The notes below the pieces were generated by a model. It ran no database searches. It had not been told where the DNA came from and worked only from the letters and a program-made list of their open reading frames with translations. Position numbers and translations under genes: made by a program. From contig DAOMOD010000235.1 in assembly GCA_035444205.1 (NCBI GenBank), positions 1 through 6,014 of the forward strand: a stretch of 6,014 nt of DNA, given 5' to 3'. Below, one piece after another: positions 1 through 6,014 of the stretch (positions within the stretch are counted from its first letter, which is position 1; every line of letters begins with the position of its first letter). Source of the DNA: DAOMOD01 sp035444205. Lineage in GTDB: Bacteria > Pseudomonadota > Gammaproteobacteria > Xanthomonadales > BPKI01.

Positions 1-8
1 ATGCCCTC

Positions 9-33
9 GTCGCCCACAAGGTGGGCTCCTACA
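9..33 (-). repeat. Dispersed TGTAGGAG-type inverted repeat
   Basis: Read on the minus strand this element starts TGTAGGAG and ends CGAC, with a 6-bp perfect stem (12-17 paired with 21-26) around a 3-base loop. The same TGTAGGAG...CGAC frame with a different stem recurs on the plus strand at 5976-5999. Short intergenic elements of this form are familiar from Xanthomonadaceae and pseudomonad genomes; that assignment is from memory of such genomes, not from a search. It lies upstream of the regulator gene, and could be the trailing hairpin of a gene beyond the left edge. Confidence 0.55.
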
Positions 34-95
34 GGGGAAAATGTTGCGACGGGCGGCCTCCGTGGCGCGGCGGGCACCTTGCTCGCGCGCAGGGG

Positions 96-101
96 TATCA
101 T
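96..101 (+). promoter_or_regulatory. Possible -10 box of the LacI-type regulator
   Basis: TATCAT matches the sigma-70 -10 consensus at five of six positions and lies 27 bases before the start codon, which would give a very short leader. No convincing -35 box is present at the right spacing (GGCACC at 73-78 is poor), so this is only a candidate. Confidence 0.2.
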
Positions 102-128
102 GGACGGGATTTTCCTGCGCTCAGCATC

Positions 129-1163
129 ATGTCCATCAAGGGCAAGGCCACGTCCCTCGACATCGCCCACCTCGCCGGCGTCTCGCAGCCGACGGTATCG
201 CGTGCCCTGCGCAACAGCCCGCTGGTCAGCGAGGAGACGCGCGAGAAGGTGCAGCGCATCGCCCGCGAGCTGAACTACAAGGTCGACAAGAACGCCTCCA
301 ACCTGCGCTGCCAGACCTCCGGCACGCTGGCCCTGCTGCTGTTCGAGGATCCCGGCCTCGACGATTCGCTGATCAATCCCTTCTTCGTGTCGATGCTGAG
401 TTCGATCACCCGCGCCTGCGGCCAGCGCGGTTTCGACCTGCTGATCTCCTTCCAGCAACTCTCCGACGACTGGCACGCCGACTACGAGGACAGCAAGAAG
501 GCCGATGGCCTCATCCTGCTCGGCTACGGCGACTACCTGGAATACCAGGCACGACTGGAACAACTGGTGAGGCAGAAGACCCACTTCGTGCGCTGGGGCG
601 CGGTGCTGCCAGGGCAGCCCGGTATTTCCATCGGCTCCGACAATCGCCAGGGCGGCCGTGACATCACCGCCCACCTGATCGCGCGGGGTCGTTCGCGCAT
701 CGCCTTCATCGGCAATGCCACCGACCATTACCCCGAGTTCTTCGGGCGCTACCGTGGCTACCTGGATGCGTTGCAGGCCGCGGGCATCACGGCCGATCCC
801 CTGCTGCAGGTGGACGCCAGGCAGTCCTCCGAGGAGGCCGGCCAGGAAGCGATCGAGAACCTGAAAAAGCGCGGCGTGCAGTTCGATGCCATCTTCGCCG
901 CCAGCGACCTGATCGCCATCGGTGCCATGCGCGCGCTTCGCGAACGTGCCATCGACGTCCCCGGCGACGTCGCCGTGGCCGGCTTCGACGACCTGCCGAT
1001 GGCCGCCATGACCAACCCGGCGCTGACCACCGTGCAGCAGGACACGCGTCTGGCCGGCCAGGTGCTGGTCGAAACGCTGATCGCCTCCATTCGCGGCGAG
1101 GAGGTGCAGGCGCGCACGATTCCCACACGCCTGGCCATCCGGCGCTCCTGCGGTGCCGCATAA
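129..1163 (+). CDS. LacI-family transcriptional regulator
   Basis: A 344-residue DNA-binding repressor of LacI/GalR type, the family's normal length. Residues 9-28 form the N-terminal helix-turn-helix (SLDIAHLAGVSQPTVSRALR), followed by the hinge helix around 53-62, with Leu59 in the position of the minor-groove leucine. The rest is a periplasmic-binding-protein-like sensor domain, with DNRQGG (171-176), AASDLIAIGAMRAL (257-270) and GFDD...NPALTTVQQD (285-305) as typical landmarks. The ATG at 129 is chosen because the family starts a few residues before this helix; upstream in-frame sequence is not protein-like. No good Shine-Dalgarno precedes it. It converges on an amylase/transporter operon, so I infer it represses those genes and responds to a maltose-type sugar. 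The ligand is not visible in the sequence, and another LacI subfamily is possible. Confidence 0.93.
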   Translation: MSIKGKATSLDIAHLAGVSQPTVSRALRNSPLVSEETREKVQRIARELNYKVDKNASNLRCQTSGTLALLLFEDPGLDDSLINPFFVSMLSSITRACGQRGFDLLISFQQLSDDWHADYEDSKKADGLILLGYGDYLEYQARLEQLVRQKTHFVRWGAVLPGQPGISIGSDNRQGGRDITAHLIARGRSRIAFIGNATDHYPEFFGRYRGYLDALQAAGITADPLLQVDARQSSEEAGQEAIENLKKRGVQFDAIFAASDLIAIGAMRALRERAIDVPGDVAVAGFDDLPMAAMTNPALTTVQQDTRLAGQVLVETLIASIRGEEVQARTIPTRLAIRRSCGAA

Positions 1164-1164
1164 T

Positions 1165-1187
1165 CCGGATGCCGGATGCCGGATGCC
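1165..1187 (+). repeat. Triple heptamer tandem repeat (CCGGATG)x3
   Basis: Three perfect copies of CCGGATG plus a trailing CC begin two bases after the regulator's stop codon. The sequence is non-coding. A second triple heptamer, with the different unit GGGACCC, lies at the end of the antiporter gene (5936-5956). Confidence 0.75.
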
Positions 1188-1201
1188 GTTGCCGACACCA
1201 T

Positions 1202-1299
1202 CGTAGGTTGGGGTAAGCGCAAGCGCACCCCAACGGCTCTTGCGTCTCGCCGGCGACTCCCGGCTTCGTTGGGGTGCGCTGCGCTTATTCCAACCTACG
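1202..1299. repeat. Nested long inverted repeat between convergent genes
   Basis: The left arm (1202-1234, 33 bases, starting CGTAGGTTGGGG) and right arm (1268-1299, 32 bases, ending CCAACCTACG) are reverse complements apart from a two-base substitution and one extra A. They enclose a 33-base centre. Each arm also folds on itself: in the left arm TTGGGGT pairs with ACCCCAA around an AAGCGCAAGCGC loop, so one large cruciform or two small hairpins are possible. The layout resembles paired REP-like elements (a BIME-like unit). It lies between the stops of the regulator and the amylase gene, where it could also separate convergent transcription. No reading frame of note is present. Confidence 0.8.
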
Positions 1300-1305
1300 G
1301 ACTGA

Positions 1306-1323
1306 AGCGGAGCAAGCTCCGCT
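1306..1323 (-). terminator. Hairpin after the amylase gene, possible terminator
   Basis: A perfect 8-bp stem (AGCGGAGC at 1306-1313 with GCTCCGCT at 1316-1323) and a 2-base loop begin 14 bases beyond the amylase stop. The flanking CGTAGAG on the minus strand resembles other dispersed xanthomonad repeats. No U-tract follows on either strand, so efficient intrinsic termination is doubtful and it may simply be another REP-like element. Confidence 0.35.
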
Positions 1324-1337
1324 CTACGAAATGCGGG

Positions 1338-3017
1338 CTAAGGAACGCGGCGCTTTCGCTGCATCAGGCCGTCCAGGCGTTGCAGCGTGTCGGCACGGGT
1401 GAGTGGGGCATCAAGAAAGAACACGCGCACGCCGTGCGCGGGCACCTCGGCCTCGATGCGTTCGCCGACTTCGACAAGCTCGCCGCTGAAACCATCGTGC
1501 CAGGCGCCCGCCTGCAGATACTCGGTCACCGAGAACGTGGCGGGAGCATCGCCCTTGTTCAGCATCACCAACGCGGTCTGCGCCACGCCTTCGTGCTGGT
1601 ACACGCGGTAGAACACGGCCTCGTCCCCGGCCAGCCGCACGTTCAGTTGCAGACCGCGCTGCAGCGCCACCGAGTCGCGACGCAGGCGGGCAACGCGGGT
1701 CAGCGCCTGATGGATGCGGTGAGCGGGCGCGGCGTCGATGCGCGCCTGGCCGAAGTAGTTGCGGTTGCCGGCGTGCTCGGCGCGCCCGCGCATGAAGCCG
1801 ATCTCGGAGCCGTAGTACACCACCGGAATGCCGCGTGCAGTGAACAGCCAGTGATGCGCATCGATGAAGCCCTCGTCGCTGGCGTCCATGCGCGCCATGT
1901 CGTGGTTGTCGTAGAAGCTGCCGAGATCGTAGGGATTGTGGTACGGGCCGTCCTTCAGGTGCAGGGCCTCGGCCAGCCGCCCGAAATCGCTGCCCGGATT
2001 CTCGAACACCTCGGTCAGCGCCGCCTTCAGCGGGAAGTCGAGCACGTTGATGGCGCCGTGCTCGGGCCAGGTGAAGGGGCCGAGGTTCTCGGCCTCGTAG
2101 TCGAAGGCCTCGCCCAGGAAATACATGCCCGGATGATGCTCACGGATGCGGCCGGTGAACTCGCGCCAGAATGGGAGCGGCTGGTGGCGAAGTGTGTCCA
2201 CGCGCAGCGCGTGCGCGCCCTGGTCGATCCACTGCAGGTAGGCGCCGACCAGATAGTCCATGACCTCGTCATTGTCGGGATCGAAGCTGCCAAGTTGGGC
2301 GAGATCCGGCTCGGTGTTGTAGAAGCGATGCAGCAGGTTGTTCGCCGGATCGAGTTCGCCCGGATGCAGGTTGTCGTGATCGGCGACCAGGCGGCCGTCG
2401 GCGTCGAACACCTGGCCGAATCGGGGCTGCCGCTCGGGCATGGTCCATGCGGGCGAGCTGTGGTTGGCGACGATGTCGAGCATGGTCTTGAGACCGCGCG
2501 CTTCGAGCTCGCGGGTGAGGTCGGCGAAGCGCAGGTCGGGGCTCTCCAGGTGCTCGTCTACGCGGTAGAAGTTCATGCCCCAGTAGCCGTGATAGCCGGT
2601 CTTGCCGCGGTCGGTCAGCGAGCTGCCGCAGGCGATCTCGTCGCCGCCGGTGAAGGCCTGGTCGGGGTTGTCGACGATCGGCGTGATCCACACCGCGGTG
2701 AAACCCATGTCGCGGATGTAATCGGCGTTGTCCAGCAGGCCGCGGAAATCGCCGCCCAGGTAACCGATGTTGGCCACCACGCCGTCGGGGCATTCGATCG
2801 GGATGTCGAAAGTCGGATGCGCGCCACCCTGATCGCGCTGGTCGTTGTCGGGATCGCCGTTGACGAAGCGGTCGGTGATGACGAAATACACCGCCTCGGA
2901 AGCGGACGGCTCCAGCGTGCCGTAATAGCTCGGCGCCGCCCGCCGCGGCGCCGGAGGCTGGCCGCAAGCGGCCAGCAGGAGTGAAGCCAGAAGGCCTAGA
3001 GTTTGATAACCACGCAT
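1338..3017 (-). CDS. GH13 alpha-amylase / CGTase-like lipoprotein
   Basis: A 559-residue glycoside hydrolase family 13 enzyme acting on alpha-1,4-glucans outside the cytoplasm. Residues 1-18 form a lipoprotein signal with lipobox LAAC and Cys18 as lipid anchor; Gly at +2 favours outer-membrane sorting. The catalytic (beta/alpha)8 domain shows YHGYW (142-146), DIVANH (181-186), LRVD with nucleophile Asp274, FLGEAF with acid/base Glu303, and FYDNHD (368-373), so all four GH13 motifs are intact. Residues from about 440 look like a short beta-sandwich C domain. No starch-binding domain follows, unlike classical CGTases of about 680 residues. Cys76 and Cys130 could form a disulfide. The ATG at 3017 is chosen over one at 3056 because it gives the signal peptide at the N-terminus and has GGAG upstream. 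It is second gene of an operon, 25 bp after the transporter. Hydrolysis versus cyclodextrin formation cannot be decided from sequence. Confidence 0.93.
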   Translation of the reverse strand: MRGYQTLGLLASLLLAACGQPPAPRRAAPSYYGTLEPSASEAVYFVITDRFVNGDPDNDQRDQGGAHPTFDIPIECPDGVVANIGYLGGDFRGLLDNADYIRDMGFTAVWITPIVDNPDQAFTGGDEIACGSSLTDRGKTGYHGYWGMNFYRVDEHLESPDLRFADLTRELEARGLKTMLDIVANHSSPAWTMPERQPRFGQVFDADGRLVADHDNLHPGELDPANNLLHRFYNTEPDLAQLGSFDPDNDEVMDYLVGAYLQWIDQGAHALRVDTLRHQPLPFWREFTGRIREHHPGMYFLGEAFDYEAENLGPFTWPEHGAINVLDFPLKAALTEVFENPGSDFGRLAEALHLKDGPYHNPYDLGSFYDNHDMARMDASDEGFIDAHHWLFTARGIPVVYYGSEIGFMRGRAEHAGNRNYFGQARIDAAPAHRIHQALTRVARLRRDSVALQRGLQLNVRLAGDEAVFYRVYQHEGVAQTALVMLNKGDAPATFSVTEYLQAGAWHDGFSGELVEVGERIEAEVPAHGVRVFFLDAPLTRADTLQRLDGLMQRKRRVP

Positions 3018-3028
3018 GACGACACTCG

Positions 3029-3032
3029 CTCC
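3029..3032 (-). promoter_or_regulatory. Ribosome binding site of the amylase gene
   Basis: GGAG on the minus strand lies 11 bases before the ATG at 3017, in the 25-bp gap after the transporter stop. It supports the downstream start, and so the lipoprotein signal, over the ATG at 3056 that would overlap the transporter's end. Confidence 0.5.
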
Positions 3033-3042
3033 GGTCAGTCGC

Positions 3043-4542
3043 CTATTGGGCTGCATTCACAGGTGCGGGCACCGCCCGCGCCTCGGGTTCGGCGACTCTC
3101 AGCACGCACAGGCCGGCCACCACAAGGCACACGGCGCCGATCAGCAGTGCATAGATCGGCTGGTTGCCGAAGGCGCTCTTCAGCAGCACGCCCAGCACGC
3201 TGGCCGCCATCAACTGCGGAATGACGATGAAGAAGTTGAAGATGCCCATGTACACGCCCATCTTCTTCGCCGGCAACGCATCGCACAGCAGCGCATAAGG
3301 CAGCGACAGGATCGAGGCCCAGGCGAAGCCGATGCCCACCATCGACAACAGCAGCCAGTCGGGATCGCGGATGATCAGGAACGACGCCAGCGCCAGTGCA
3401 CCTATCCACAGGTTCACCAGGTGCGTGATGCGAAGACCGAGCAGGGCCGCCATGCGCGGGATGAAGATCGCTGCCAGCGCGGCGAAACCGTTGTAGGCGG
3501 CGAACAGCACGCCCACCCAGTTGGCGCCGTCGTTGTAGGCCGCCGAGGTGGTATCGCTGGTACCGAAGTGCACCTGGGTGACCGCCGCCGTGGTGTAGAT
3601 CCACATGGCGAACAGCGCGAACCAGGAGAAGAACTGCACCACCGCCAGCCGGCGCATGGCATCGGGCATCGAGTGCAGGTCGGACATGATGGTGACGAAG
3701 GCGTTCTCCGCGCGCGAGCGCGCGATCACCAGCAGGGCCACGCCATAGGTCGCCAGCATGCCGGCCAGCAGGAACAGCTCGTTGGCCAGCTCGAACACTA
3801 CGATGGCGCCGGCCAGCCCGAAACCGCCGATGAGCCACAGCGAGGCATCGGACGCCTGCGGCCTGCGCACCGGGCGCGGCGGCTGCGCCGGTTCCGCGTC
3901 ATCGAAGGACTCCAGCACCTCGGGCGGATACTCGCGGCTGCTGACGACGGTCCAGCCGATGGCACCGAGCAGCACGACCGCGCCGGCGTAGAAGGCATAG
4001 CGCACGGTGTCGGGAATCGCGCCCCCTTCGGCGGTGTTGGATACGCCGGCATGGGCCAGCAGCCACGGCAGCATGCTGGCCACCACCGCACCGATGCCGA
4101 TGAAGAAGCTCTGCATGGCATAGCCGGTAGGGCGCTGTTTCTGCGGAAGCTGGTCGCCGACGTAGGCGCGGAACGGCTCCATCGAGACGTTGATGGAGGC
4201 ATCGAGGATCCACAGCATGCCGGCGGCGATCCATAGCGACGGCGAGTTGGGCATGAAGACCAGGGCGACACTGGTGGCCAGCGCGCCGTACAGGAAGTAC
4301 GGGCGACGCCGGCCGAGCCGGGTCCAGGTGCGATCCGAGTAGTAGCCGACGATCGGCTGCACGAGCAGGCCGGTGAGCGGCGCGGCGATCCACAGCAGCG
4401 GGATCTGGTCCATCTCCGCGCCGAGCGTCTGGAAGATGCGGCTGACGTTGGCGTTCTGCAGGGCGAATCCGAACTGGATGCCGAGGAAGCCGAAGCACAT
4501 GTTCCAGATCTGCCAGAACGACAGGGTGGGTTTGCTTTTCAT
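3043..4542 (-). CDS. MFS/GPH-type sugar transporter, probably maltose or maltodextrin
   Basis: A 499-residue inner-membrane symporter of the major facilitator superfamily, closest in look to the SLC45/sucrose-type glycoside transporters found with maltose genes in Xanthomonas, Caulobacter and Bacteroidetes. The N-terminus (LSFWQIWNMCFGFLGIQFGF) matches this group and supports the ATG at 4542. The MFS loop 2-3 motif appears as YYSDRTWTRLGRRRP (67-81), and KKMGVYMGIFNFFIVIPQ (426-443) is another group hallmark. By eye I count about 14 hydrophobic segments, two of them (about 235-275) within the long central region between the halves, after a proline-rich loop at 204-230. It is the first gene of the operon, followed after 25 bp by the secreted amylase, so maltose or short maltodextrins are the likely cargo. 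The substrate is inferred from context; sucrose or another disaccharide is not excluded. Confidence 0.92.
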   Translation of the reverse strand: MKSKPTLSFWQIWNMCFGFLGIQFGFALQNANVSRIFQTLGAEMDQIPLLWIAAPLTGLLVQPIVGYYSDRTWTRLGRRRPYFLYGALATSVALVFMPNSPSLWIAAGMLWILDASINVSMEPFRAYVGDQLPQKQRPTGYAMQSFFIGIGAVVASMLPWLLAHAGVSNTAEGGAIPDTVRYAFYAGAVVLLGAIGWTVVSSREYPPEVLESFDDAEPAQPPRPVRRPQASDASLWLIGGFGLAGAIVVFELANELFLLAGMLATYGVALLVIARSRAENAFVTIMSDLHSMPDAMRRLAVVQFFSWFALFAMWIYTTAAVTQVHFGTSDTTSAAYNDGANWVGVLFAAYNGFAALAAIFIPRMAALLGLRITHLVNLWIGALALASFLIIRDPDWLLLSMVGIGFAWASILSLPYALLCDALPAKKMGVYMGIFNFFIVIPQLMAASVLGVLLKSAFGNQPIYALLIGAVCLVVAGLCVLRVAEPEARAVPAPVNAAQ

Positions 4543-4553
4543 CGGGCGAAGGG

Positions 4554-4560
4554 CCCCTCC
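4554..4560 (-). promoter_or_regulatory. Purine-rich ribosome binding site of the transporter gene
   Basis: GGAGGGG on the minus strand ends 11 bases before the ATG at 4542. The spacing is slightly long, but the match to the Shine-Dalgarno core is good, and it agrees with the conserved protein N-terminus. Confidence 0.45.
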
Positions 4561-4644
4561 CCAGGACGGATGCCGACGGTGCCGGCAAAGCGACCGCTAT
4601 GGCTGCGGCCGATGGTAGGCCGCCACGGCGACCGCGGGCAGCCC

Positions 4645-4660
4645 CTGCATACGTATTCAG
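4645..4660. promoter_or_regulatory. Likely LacI-family operator palindrome
   Basis: CTGCATACGTATTCAG is a 16-bp palindrome with 14 of 16 positions symmetric and a central CG, the hallmark of LacI-family operators. Its AT-rich core stands out in a very GC-rich gap. It lies 102 bp before the transporter start and 78 bp before the antiporter start, in the only promoter region of the transporter-amylase operon. The regulator encoded at 129-1163 is the natural candidate to bind it. No matching second site was found before the regulator's own gene. Confidence 0.6.
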
Positions 4661-4682
4661 CGCAGGCGCCCGCTTTTACATG

Positions 4683-4699
4683 TGCGGCGCCAGGCCGCA
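4683..4699. repeat. Small hairpin upstream of the antiporter gene
   Basis: TGCGGC (4683-4688) pairs perfectly with GCCGCA (4694-4699) around a 5-base loop. In the antiporter's leader it would form a short GC-rich stem about 40 bases before the start codon. It may be chance in sequence of this GC content. Confidence 0.3.
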
Positions 4700-4738
4700 T
4701 CATGCGCGCTTCCCCTGGGGGGCCACGCGCCAGTCGCC

Positions 4739-5980
4739 ATGCAGATCAGCACCACCGAACTGTTCCTGATCGCCATGGCGATCATCTTCACCGTGCCCTG
4801 GCTGGTTTGGCGACTGGGGCGCACCGACTACTTCGCGCCGCTGGTGGTGGTGCAGATCATCATGGGGATCCTGCTCGGACCCGGCGTGCTCGGCGCCGCG
4901 TTTCCCGACTACTACGGTTTCGTGTTTACCACCGACGTAGTGCAGGCGCTGAACGGTGTCGCCACCTGGGCGGTGATGCTGTTCGTGTGGATTGCCGGCA
5001 TCGAGCTCAATCTCGGGCTGGCCTGGAAGAACCGCGTCGAGACCGCGACCACCGCCGGTCTCGCCCTGCTGCTGCCACTGATCGCGGGCAGTGTCGCCGC
5101 CGTGCTGCTGCTGGCGCACAGTCCATCGTGGATGGGCGCGTCGGCCATGCGCTGGCAGTTCGTGCTGGGCATCGGCATGGCCTGCGCGGTCACCGCGCTG
5201 CCGATCCTGATCCTGTTCATGGAGAAGCTCGACATGCTCAGGCGCCAGCTCGGCCAGCGCGTGCTGCGTTATGCCAGCCTCGACGACATCGCCATCTGGG
5301 CGGTGCTGGCGCTGATCCTGCTCGACATCGAACGCATCGGCCGGCAGTTCGGCTTCATCGCGGGATTCGCGGTCGCTGCGATCGCGTTGCGCGCGCTGAT
5401 GCGGCGCATCGGCGAAACCGACCGCTGGTTTGTCGGCCTGATCTGGCTGATCCTCTGCGCGCTGGCCGCCGACTGGGCCGGCCTGCATTTCATGGTGGGG
5501 GCCTTCCTCGCTGGCGTAGTGATCGACGGACACTGGTTCGACACCGCGCGCATGGACCAGCTGCGCCACCACGTGTTGCTGGTGGTGATGCCGGTGTTCT
5601 TCCTCAGCACCGGGCTGCGCACCGAGTGGAGCATGGGCGGCGCCGCAGTATTCATGGCCGCGGGCGCGATGCTGGTAGCCTCGGTCGGCGGCAAGCTGGC
5701 CGGCACCCATGTCGCCGGACGAATACTCGGCTGGCGACCGGGCGAAGCCTCGCTGATCGGCTGGCTGCTGCAGACCAAGGCGCTGATCATGATCATCTTC
5801 GCCAACATCCTGCTCGACAAGGAGATCATCACCGCCGAGACCTTCACCGCCCTGCTGCTGATGGCGGTCGCCAGCACCATGCTGACCATCCCGATGGTCG
5901 CGCCGCGCCTGCGGCATATCGAAGAGCCGGAACCGGGGACCCGGGACCCGGGACCCGGCGCGAAACGCAGCCCCCTGTAG
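4739..5980 (+). CDS. CPA2-type cation:proton antiporter (Na_H_Exchanger fold)
   Basis: A 413-residue inner-membrane antiporter of the KefB/NapA-like CPA2 group, exchanging Na+ or K+ for protons. It has roughly a dozen membrane segments. TALPIL (152-157) matches the unwound-helix motif, LDDIAIW (181-187) carries the paired aspartates (182-183) expected of ion-binding CPA2 antiporters, FFLSTGLRT (287-295) matches the Kef-like segment, and Lys319 begins the GKLAG helix. No C-terminal nucleotide-binding (RCK/TrkA-N) domain follows, so it is not a full KefB/KefC. The ATG at 4739 gives a normal N-terminus; upstream in-frame residues do not look membrane-like, though the GGGGGG at 4717-4722 is a distant ribosome site. 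It is divergent from the sugar operon. The last 15 or so residues are encoded by a triple heptamer repeat and a dispersed repeat that provides the stop codon. Ion specificity is unknown. Confidence 0.92.
   Translation: MQISTTELFLIAMAIIFTVPWLVWRLGRTDYFAPLVVVQIIMGILLGPGVLGAAFPDYYGFVFTTDVVQALNGVATWAVMLFVWIAGIELNLGLAWKNRVETATTAGLALLLPLIAGSVAAVLLLAHSPSWMGASAMRWQFVLGIGMACAVTALPILILFMEKLDMLRRQLGQRVLRYASLDDIAIWAVLALILLDIERIGRQFGFIAGFAVAAIALRALMRRIGETDRWFVGLIWLILCALAADWAGLHFMVGAFLAGVVIDGHWFDTARMDQLRHHVLLVVMPVFFLSTGLRTEWSMGGAAVFMAAGAMLVASVGGKLAGTHVAGRILGWRPGEASLIGWLLQTKALIMIIFANILLDKEIITAETFTALLLMAVASTMLTIPMVAPRLRHIEEPEPGTRDPGPGAKRSPL
5936..5956 (+). repeat. Triple heptamer tandem repeat (GGGACCC)x3 inside the antiporter's 3' end
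   Basis: Three perfect head-to-tail copies of the palindrome-like heptamer GGGACCC encode the PGTRDPGPG tail of the antiporter, after the last membrane helix. The unit differs from the CCGGATG triplet after the regulator, but period and copy number are the same. Confidence 0.75.
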
Positions 5981-5999
5981 GAGAGGCTTCAGCCCCGAC
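5976..5999 (+). repeat. Dispersed TGTAGGAG-type repeat supplying the antiporter stop codon
   Basis: The element begins TGTAGGAG, ends CGAC and has a short imperfect stem (GGCT at 5985-5988 with AGCC at 5991-5994). It is a plus-strand partner of the element at 9-33, with the same ends, a different stem and nearly the same length. The TAG at 5978-5980, the antiporter's stop codon, lies within its conserved start. Confidence 0.6.
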
Positions 6000-6014
6000 A
6001 TGGGCATGGCCACG

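Noticed and set aside
80..91. TGCTCGCGCGCA, a 10-of-12 symmetric site before the regulator gene, considered as an autoregulatory operator
   Set aside because: It does not resemble the CTGCATACGTATTCAG palindrome, and such CG-rich symmetry is expected by chance at this base composition.
1176..2984. A 602-codon open frame on the plus strand opposite the amylase gene
   Set aside because: The minus strand holds a GH13 enzyme with all catalytic motifs. The plus-strand frame lacks any recognisable domain and is a by-product of GC-rich codon use.
3018..3056. Start of the amylase at the ATG at 3056, overlapping the transporter's end
   Set aside because: It would add 13 residues before the lipoprotein signal and bury the signal peptide. 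The ATG at 3017 with GGAG upstream fits better.
3016..4236. A 406-codon open frame on the plus strand opposite the transporter gene
   Set aside because: It has the same antisense character, rich in His, Gln and Arg with no domain, against a conserved transporter on the other strand.
4543..4738. Sigma-70 promoters for the divergent genes
   Set aside because: Only weak hexamers were found, for instance TGTAAA and AATACG spaced by 17 bases on the minus strand overlapping the operator candidate. They are too poor to annotate.
4700..6013. A 437-codon open frame on the minus strand opposite the antiporter gene
   Set aside because: Its product is a His/Gln/Gly/Asp-rich string typical of antisense translation of a membrane protein gene, and the plus strand encodes a clear antiporter.

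Overview
The window is GC-rich, densely coding and carries four complete genes. Codon use, the protein sequences and the dispersed repeats suggest a high-GC gammaproteobacterium of the Xanthomonadaceae/Rhodanobacteraceae type (for example Xanthomonas, Lysobacter or Luteimonas relatives). This rests on protein look-alikes and on repeats of the TGTAGGAG...CGAC kind; no rRNA or other phylogenetic marker is present.

Layout: a short leader with an inverted repeat (1-128); a LacI-family regulator on + (129-1163); a repeat-rich gap between convergent genes (1164-1337); a two-gene operon on - made of an MFS sugar transporter (4542 to 3043) followed 25 bp later by a secreted GH13 amylase-type lipoprotein (3017 to 1338); a divergent promoter region (4543-4738) holding a clear 16-bp palindrome; and a CPA2-type cation:proton antiporter on + (4739-5980), whose stop codon lies inside a dispersed repeat.

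The first three genes read as a small maltodextrin-utilisation locus. The lipoprotein amylase would cut or rearrange alpha-glucans outside the cytoplasm, the transporter would take maltose-type sugars across the inner membrane, and the LacI protein would repress the operon until a sugar ligand appears. The palindrome at 4645-4660, with a CG centre typical of LacI-family operators, is the best candidate for its target. The usual partners, a TonB-dependent receptor and an alpha-glucosidase, are not in the window and may lie beyond its left edge or elsewhere. The antiporter is probably an independent housekeeping gene, although it shares the divergent control region.

I found no tRNA, rRNA, CRISPR array, transposase or phage gene, and no clear novel system. 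The less ordinary material is non-coding: a nested 98-bp inverted repeat, two triple heptamer repeats at gene ends, and a repeat that supplies a gene's stop codon.
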